Below, in pieces: positions 60,045-64,000 of a DNA stretch of 64,000 nt; the stretch's first letter is position 1, and each line of letters begins with the position of its first letter. A program made the translations under genes and the position numbers. Location: contig JAGXTL010000043.1 in assembly GCA_018333635.1 (NCBI GenBank), positions 1 through 64,000 of the forward strand, written 5' to 3'. This DNA is from Dethiobacter sp. Its GTDB lineage: Bacteria; Bacillota; Dethiobacteria; Dethiobacterales; Dethiobacteraceae. The notes under the pieces were generated by a model, which did no database searches, was not told the DNA's origin, and saw only the letters and a list, made by a program, of their open reading frames with translations.

Positions 60045-60560
60045 GTGTATTTTCAAAAAAAGATAGACGATCCGCAGGGGTTCATGCTGTTTGCCTCAAT
60101 ATTATATTTCTTTTGGTTTTTAATGTCTCCATCCTTTAGCTTGCGCAATATAGCTGTGGGACTTATCTGTTGCTTAGGAGTTACATATTTCTGGAGCCCG
60201 GACCTGTTTAAAGCAGGGCAGCCTTTTCGAATTGCACCGCGTCAAGTGGTGCGGTTAGCAGTCTATCTCTTGCTCCTGGCCTATAATGTGGTGGTAGCAA
60301 ATATTCATGTGGCGCTAATTGTCTTAAGTCCCAAGCTGCCCATTTCGCCCGGGTTCATCCTCGTAAAGACGAAGCTGGAAAAAGAGCTGACCCGCACTCT
60401 TTATGCCAATTCCATCACTCTTACCCCGGGAACGATTACAATAAATTTAAACAAGGATCGCTTGTTGGTTCATGCTTTAACGAAGGAAACTGCGCAAGGA
60501 GTCTACGAATGGCATTTGGAAAACAGGCTGCGCGAAATGGAGGTGGGCAGAGTTGATTGA
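60045..60560 (+). CDS. mrpE: Na+/H+ antiporter subunit MrpE (MnhE)
   Basis: A 171-residue membrane protein of the MnhE family: two to three N-terminal helices and a cytoplasmic domain (LVKTKLEKELTRTLYANSITLTPGTITI is the conserved core), as in Mrp and in the Mbh/Mbx complexes. GTG 60045 follows 'taggaggtc'. Overlaps mrpF by 8 bp. Confidence 0.93.
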   Translation: MYFQKKIDDPQGFMLFASILYFFWFLMSPSFSLRNIAVGLICCLGVTYFWSPDLFKAGQPFRIAPRQVVRLAVYLLLLAYNVVVANIHVALIVLSPKLPISPGFILVKTKLEKELTRTLYANSITLTPGTITINLNKDRLLVHALTKETAQGVYEWHLENRLREMEVGRVD

Positions 60561-60819
60561 ACGAAGCCTAGAGGACATCTTGCTGGGACTGGTACTGCTT
60601 TCATTTCTGACACTTTACCGGATTATCTGGGGGCCACACGCCGCAGACAGAATTGTGGGTACCAATGTGATGATGACAAACGTAATTCTCGCGATTATAA
60701 TCCTGGCTCACCTTTTTCAAAACTATACCTACTTTGATGTTGCCTTTGTCTATGTTCTCAGCGCCTTCGTAGGGACTATCTGCGTGATGAAGAGCCTGGG
60801 AAAGGGGAAGTTGTCATGA
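60553..60819 (+). CDS. mrpF: Na+/H+ antiporter subunit MrpF (MnhF)
   Basis: An 88-residue protein with three membrane helices (LTLYRIIWGPHAADRIVGTN is the family motif). TTG 60553 with 'ggaggtgggc' upstream. Stop overlaps the start of mrpG. Confidence 0.93.
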   Translation: MIERSLEDILLGLVLLSFLTLYRIIWGPHAADRIVGTNVMMTNVILAIIILAHLFQNYTYFDVAFVYVLSAFVGTICVMKSLGKGKLS

Positions 60820-61187
60820 TGTTGGTTTATGAATTGTTTATCTGTCTGCTTCTCTGGTCTGGCCTCTTTTTTCTCTTTGTGGGCACAATAGGCCTCATTC
60901 GCCTGCCTGATTTATACACCAGAATGCATGCCACCTCTAAATGCGATACTTTAGGTGCCGGTCTGATTCTGGTGGCGCTGATGTTTTTGGTAGGTCGCCC
61001 TGAGGTTTTCAAGCTGTTGATGATTGGTGTTTTCATCTGGAGCATAAACCCGCTGATAACTCATGTTATTGGCTATATGGCCTACCTGCGAGACGGAGAG
61101 CATTTGCCCGAGACATTTTTTATTGACTGTTATGATTTGCCATACCCTGGAAAAGAAATGAGCGGGAAGGAGGATGTTCATGCCTGA
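60816..61187 (+). CDS. mrpG: Na+/H+ antiporter subunit MrpG (MnhG)
   Basis: A 123-residue protein with three membrane helices and the motif GTIGLIRLPDLYTRMHATSKCDTLG typical of MnhG/PhaG. ATG 60816 overlaps the mrpF stop by 4 bp. Its end overlaps the next gene by 8 bp. Confidence 0.94.
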   Translation: MMLVYELFICLLLWSGLFFLFVGTIGLIRLPDLYTRMHATSKCDTLGAGLILVALMFLVGRPEVFKLLMIGVFIWSINPLITHVIGYMAYLRDGEHLPETFFIDCYDLPYPGKEMSGKEDVHA

Positions 61188-61419
61188 TTGGTTAGTGTTT
61201 TTGCTGCTGACTCTTTTAATTGTGGCTGCTCTGGGTGTCATTTTTATCCGTAGTTTGTTGTATGCGGTAATTATTTTCGGCGGATTTTCACTGATTATGG
61301 CATTGCTCTGGCAGCACTTTAACGCTCCGGATATCGCTATTATGGAAGCGGCTGTAGGAGTAGGGACGACGGTATTGATGGTGGCAGTAGTGACCCGGAT
61401 AAGGAGGGCACAAGAATGA
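61180..61419 (+). CDS. MbhD-like (DUF4040) subunit, split from MrpA
   Basis: A 79-residue membrane protein with three helices and the DUF4040 core APDIAIMEAAVGVGTTVLM. In classical Mrp this domain is part of the large MrpA; here it is a separate gene, as in membrane-bound hydrogenases (MbhD). ATG 61180 with 'gaaggagg' is preferred to ATG 61174, which is too close to the site. Its stop overlaps the next start. Confidence 0.85.
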   Translation: MPDWLVFLLLTLLIVAALGVIFIRSLLYAVIIFGGFSLIMALLWQHFNAPDIAIMEAAVGVGTTVLMVAVVTRIRRAQE

Positions 61420-61751
61420 GGGCGCTGTTTAATGTTTTTATTGTACTATTACTGCTCTTGCTGGCTCAGATGCTTGTGATGACTGTCAGTGAACTTCCAA
61501 GATATGGGGATCCCGCTGCTCCTACCAATAATTATGTGACTGAGCGTTACCTGCGTGAGGGTTATCAAGAGTTAGGAGGCCTGAATTTGGTAGCCAACAT
61601 TGTCGTCGGTTATCGCGCTTTTGATACGTTTATCGAAATTGTTGTTTTGTTTACGGCAGTTACTGCTATTTTGGTTACGTTAAGAAGCGGCAAACCAGTA
61701 GAGCACCACTCCCCGCATCAGCTTTGCGCCACCGGCAAAGTTGCAGAATGA
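61416..61751 (+). CDS. MbhE-like subunit, split from MrpA
   Basis: A 111-residue protein with two helices flanking an extracellular loop (YVTERYLREGYQELGGLNLVANIVVGYRAFDTFIEIVVLFTA, the MbhE pattern). In canonical Mrp this domain is fused to the C-terminus of MrpA. Here it overlaps the DUF4040 gene by 4 bp. Confidence 0.82.
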   Translation: MRALFNVFIVLLLLLLAQMLVMTVSELPRYGDPAAPTNNYVTERYLREGYQELGGLNLVANIVVGYRAFDTFIEIVVLFTAVTAILVTLRSGKPVEHHSPHQLCATGKVAE

Positions 61752-61785
61752 TTTCTAAAATATCAGTACCGATGGGAGGACACCC

Positions 61786-63252
61786 ATGTACGTGTCGCCG
61801 TTTTGGGCTATACTGGCCCCAGTCTGCGGAGGCGCTCTGATTGCAATGCTTAAAGAGAGTCGGCTGTGGGAGAGAAATGCGCTGGCGATCTTGACCAGTG
61901 TCGTCACATTTTTGTTAGTCGCACCTGCTTTGCCATTTGTGCTTCAGGGGGAGACACTTAGTTGGACGGCTGTTAGGATAACCGGCGGGTTGAGTATTGC
62001 TTTTACTGTTGAACCTCTAGGTTTGCTTTTTGCCTTTCTTTCCTCTATGTTGTGGGTGTTTGCCGCGCTGTATGCCACCGGCTATATGAGGAACGAGCAC
62101 CACCAGCGGCGCTTTTTCACCTTTTATATTTTAGCTTTGAGTGCCACCATGGGGGTGGCTTTTTCCGGCAATTTGTTTACCCTTTATTTATTTTATGAAT
62201 ATCTCGCGCTCATTACTTACCCCCTGGTAATTCACACTCAATCAGCGGAGGCTTACGCCGCGGGGACCAAGTATATAATCTACTGTTTTGTTAGTGGTGC
62301 CCTCGTCTTTCTTTCGCTCTTCATCCTAGGCGGCACAGTAGAATGTCTTGCTTTTACCCCTGCCGGCGTGTTGGGCGCAGCGCTGGAAAGCCATAGGCTG
62401 ACTCTTTTCATCGTTTTCTTTACTGCGGTGTTTGGTTTTGGTGTTAAGGCCGCAATGATGCCTTTGCATTCCTGGCTGCCGGCAGCCATGGTGGCGCCTA
62501 CTCCGGTAAGTGCCCTGCTTCATGCGGTTGCTATCGTTAAAACGGGGATATTCGGTATTTTGCGAGTGATGTTTTATCTTTACGGGGTAGATACTCTACG
62601 GGAATTGCGTGTGGCAGATATTTTGGCCGTCTTTGCCGTTTTTACCATTATCGTTGCCTCTGTGCTGGCCATTAAACAGACGAAACTGAAATCTCGACTT
62701 GCTTATTCCACCATCGGGCAGTTGGGATATATCACATTAGGGGCTGCCATGCTTTCCCCCTACGCCCTGACGGGCGGAGTAGCACATCTGATTAATCACG
62801 CTGTGCTAAAGATTGTGCTTTTCTTTTGTGCTGGTGCAATCATTACGCAGACCGGTGCTAAATATCTGGATCAGTTAAACGGTATCAGCAAACGGTTGCC
62901 CTACACCATGTTTTTCTTTACGTTAGCCAGCAGCGGTCTCATCGGTGTGTTGCCACTGGCTGGCTATATTAGCAAACTATATCTGCTGGGAGGAAGCATT
63001 GAGGCTGGTAAGCCTATCTTTGGTTTTGTCCTGCTAGTTAGTGCTGTGCTGAATTCAATTTACTATTTGCCCATTATTATTCGGGCTTACTTTAGTGAAG
63101 GACCATACGAAGCGCCGCTCGGGTTAGAGAGTCATCCCAGCATATTTTTCCCCACAGCAGTTTTAACAGTAATCTGCGTTGTTTTTGGCTTGTTTGCCCA
63201 ACAGACAACACTGCCACTGGTGACGCGCATCGTTTCTTCCATATTCCAATAG
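61786..63252 (+). CDS. Antiporter-like proton-translocating subunit (MrpD/NuoM type)
   Basis: A 488-residue antiporter-like protein with about 14 helices. Conserved GVKAAMMPLHSWLPAAMVAPTPVSALLHAVAIVKTG is the H+-channel signature, followed by HAVLKIVLFFCAGAII. It is a second antiporter-type subunit of the operon, a candidate to replace the missing NuoL-like part of MrpA. ATG 61786 follows 'gggagg'. Confidence 0.92.
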   Translation: MYVSPFWAILAPVCGGALIAMLKESRLWERNALAILTSVVTFLLVAPALPFVLQGETLSWTAVRITGGLSIAFTVEPLGLLFAFLSSMLWVFAALYATGYMRNEHHQRRFFTFYILALSATMGVAFSGNLFTLYLFYEYLALITYPLVIHTQSAEAYAAGTKYIIYCFVSGALVFLSLFILGGTVECLAFTPAGVLGAALESHRLTLFIVFFTAVFGFGVKAAMMPLHSWLPAAMVAPTPVSALLHAVAIVKTGIFGILRVMFYLYGVDTLRELRVADILAVFAVFTIIVASVLAIKQTKLKSRLAYSTIGQLGYITLGAAMLSPYALTGGVAHLINHAVLKIVLFFCAGAIITQTGAKYLDQLNGISKRLPYTMFFFTLASSGLIGVLPLAGYISKLYLLGGSIEAGKPIFGFVLLVSAVLNSIYYLPIIIRAYFSEGPYEAPLGLESHPSIFFPTAVLTVICVVFGLFAQQTTLPLVTRIVSSIFQ

Positions 63253-63267
63253 CTAGGGGGGAACCAG

Positions 63268-64000
63268 GTGGAGACAGGAATGATTATTTGGCAGCCGCAG
63301 GCTGCGTTCGGGTTATTATTGGTTGCGACGTTGCTTGTTTGGTTAGGAGGAGAAAAAGCGCGGGGCAGTTCCAGCTTAATTTTGTCTGCGTTGGCGGGTG
63401 CTTTCGTAATTCTGGCAACACTATTTCCCTTGGTAGGCACTGGGCAGATATTTAGGCAGACATTCTCAATCCTGCCGCCTTTCGGCCTTTCGTTTCATGC
63501 TGATCTGTTTAGTGTTTCTTTGGCTCTACTCTTTCTCTTTAGCGGCTTTGTTTTAGCTCTTTATACCTCAGCATATCCTCTTAAACATGACGAGCGCCGC
63601 TTCAAAACAGCTTTTCTTTTTATTATGGCCTGCGCCAGCGGGGTTGTGCTGGCAGGGGATCTGCTTAGCCTGTTCCTCTTTTTTGAAGCGATGTCTTTAG
63701 TATTCTTTCTCCTGATTATTCATAACCGTACCCGGGAGGCTATTGCGGCCACTTATAAGTTTATCTATCTGACCATTGGCGGCAGCATGTGTTACTTTAT
63801 GGCTTTGGCCACAGTTTTTGTTCAGGCTGACAGCTTCGCTTGGGTGCAGGGGGGCTTCATGCCGGCTACTTCCCTTAGTGCCTTGGCATTTGGGGGGTTT
63901 GTGATAGCTTTCGGCATGAAAGCCGGAATGGTGCCGCTGCATTTTTGGTTAGCAGCTGCCTACGGTCAGGCTCCGCCGCCTGCCGCGGTCCTCTCGTCGG
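63268..64000 (+). CDS. Third antiporter-like subunit (partial, runs off the right edge)
   Basis: An open frame from GTG 63268 (behind 'aggggggaacc') to the window end, 244 residues and continuing. Five to seven membrane helices so far, with LLSLFLFFEAMSLVFFLL (conserved Glu) and GFGMKAGMVPLHFWLAAAYGQAPPPAAVLSS-type signature, showing another NuoM/NuoN-like subunit. The 3' end and any further subunits lie outside the window. Confidence 0.85.
   Translation, partial: METGMIIWQPQAAFGLLLVATLLVWLGGEKARGSSSLILSALAGAFVILATLFPLVGTGQIFRQTFSILPPFGLSFHADLFSVSLALLFLFSGFVLALYTSAYPLKHDERRFKTAFLFIMACASGVVLAGDLLSLFLFFEAMSLVFFLLIIHNRTREAIAATYKFIYLTIGGSMCYFMALATVFVQADSFAWVQGGFMPATSLSALAFGGFVIAFGMKAGMVPLHFWLAAAYGQAPPPAAVLSS

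Overview
The window is a chromosomal segment of an anaerobic, endospore-forming Firmicute, most likely a clostridial or Peptococcaceae-like lineage. Many genes are sporulation genes in nearly the order of the classical Bacillus subtilis yabG-to-ftsH/coaX region: yabG, veg, ispE, spoVG, glmU, prs, pth, fin, mfd, spoVT, spoVB, mazG (yabN), yabP, yabQ, divIC, yabR, spoIIE, tilS, hpt, ftsH, coaX. Almost everything lies on the + strand; the exceptions are an L,D-transpeptidase and a small DMT-type transporter. A clostridial rather than bacillar origin is suggested by the SPOCS-LysM (SipL-like) proteins, an aldehyde:ferredoxin oxidoreductase, formyl-THF synthetase, a pentaheme c-type cytochrome lipoprotein and Mbh-like Mrp antiporter modules.

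Layout. 0.2-1.6 kb: yabG and veg, veg with two tandem sigma-A promoters. 1.63-5.0 kb: a decayed accessory island bounded by an exact 18-bp direct repeat, one copy of which is the right arm of the veg terminator. It holds a small HTH regulator, a broken chimeric gene whose second half is the C-terminal part of a D12-class adenine methyltransferase, and an AlbA_2 (Schlafen-like) ATP-binding regulator. 5.2-10.1 kb: spore or cell-envelope proteins (two SPOCS-LysM proteins, a LysM-CAP protein, an L,D-transpeptidase). 10.4-16.7 kb: nicotinate phosphoribosyltransferase-like enzyme, soluble histidine kinase, and a cyanophycin operon (cyanophycinase-cyanophycin synthetase). 16.8-28.8 kb: housekeeping and sporulation core (ispE to spoVT) with a T-box-controlled pheA. 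29-36 kb: a Phd/RelE-type toxin-antitoxin pair, then spoVB-mazG-hup-spoIID-like-yabPQ-divIC-yabR. 36.3-41.2 kb: DMT transporter, feoB-feoA, and spoIIE with Spo0A boxes. 41.7-48.6 kb: tilS-hpt, then an aldehyde oxidoreductase / MoaD / MoeB / MOSC / cytochrome cluster that separates hpt from ftsH. 48.7-57.6 kb: ftsH, fhs, an isolated domain normally found at the N-terminus of dihydropteroate synthase, birA, coaX, a tiny zinc ribbon, a D-Ala-D-Ala carboxypeptidase and a flavodoxin-like protein. 57.6-64 kb: a structured leader followed by an Mrp-type Na+/H+ antiporter operon whose MrpA is split into separate genes and which runs off the right edge.

Two composite intergenic repeats (about 41.4 and 53.3 kb) and several shorter relatives are scattered between genes. 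Regulatory sites that agree with the classical regulons are visible: sigma-H before spoVG, sigma-G before spoVT, Spo0A boxes before spoIIE. I saw no rRNA, tRNA, CRISPR array or complete insertion sequence. The most unusual items are the direct-repeat-bounded island with its chimeric methyltransferase remnant, the orphan pterin-synthase domain beside fhs, the rearranged Mrp operon with its leader, and the inserted tungsten/molybdenum oxidoreductase module. All functional assignments are from reading the protein sequences by eye; no database search was run.
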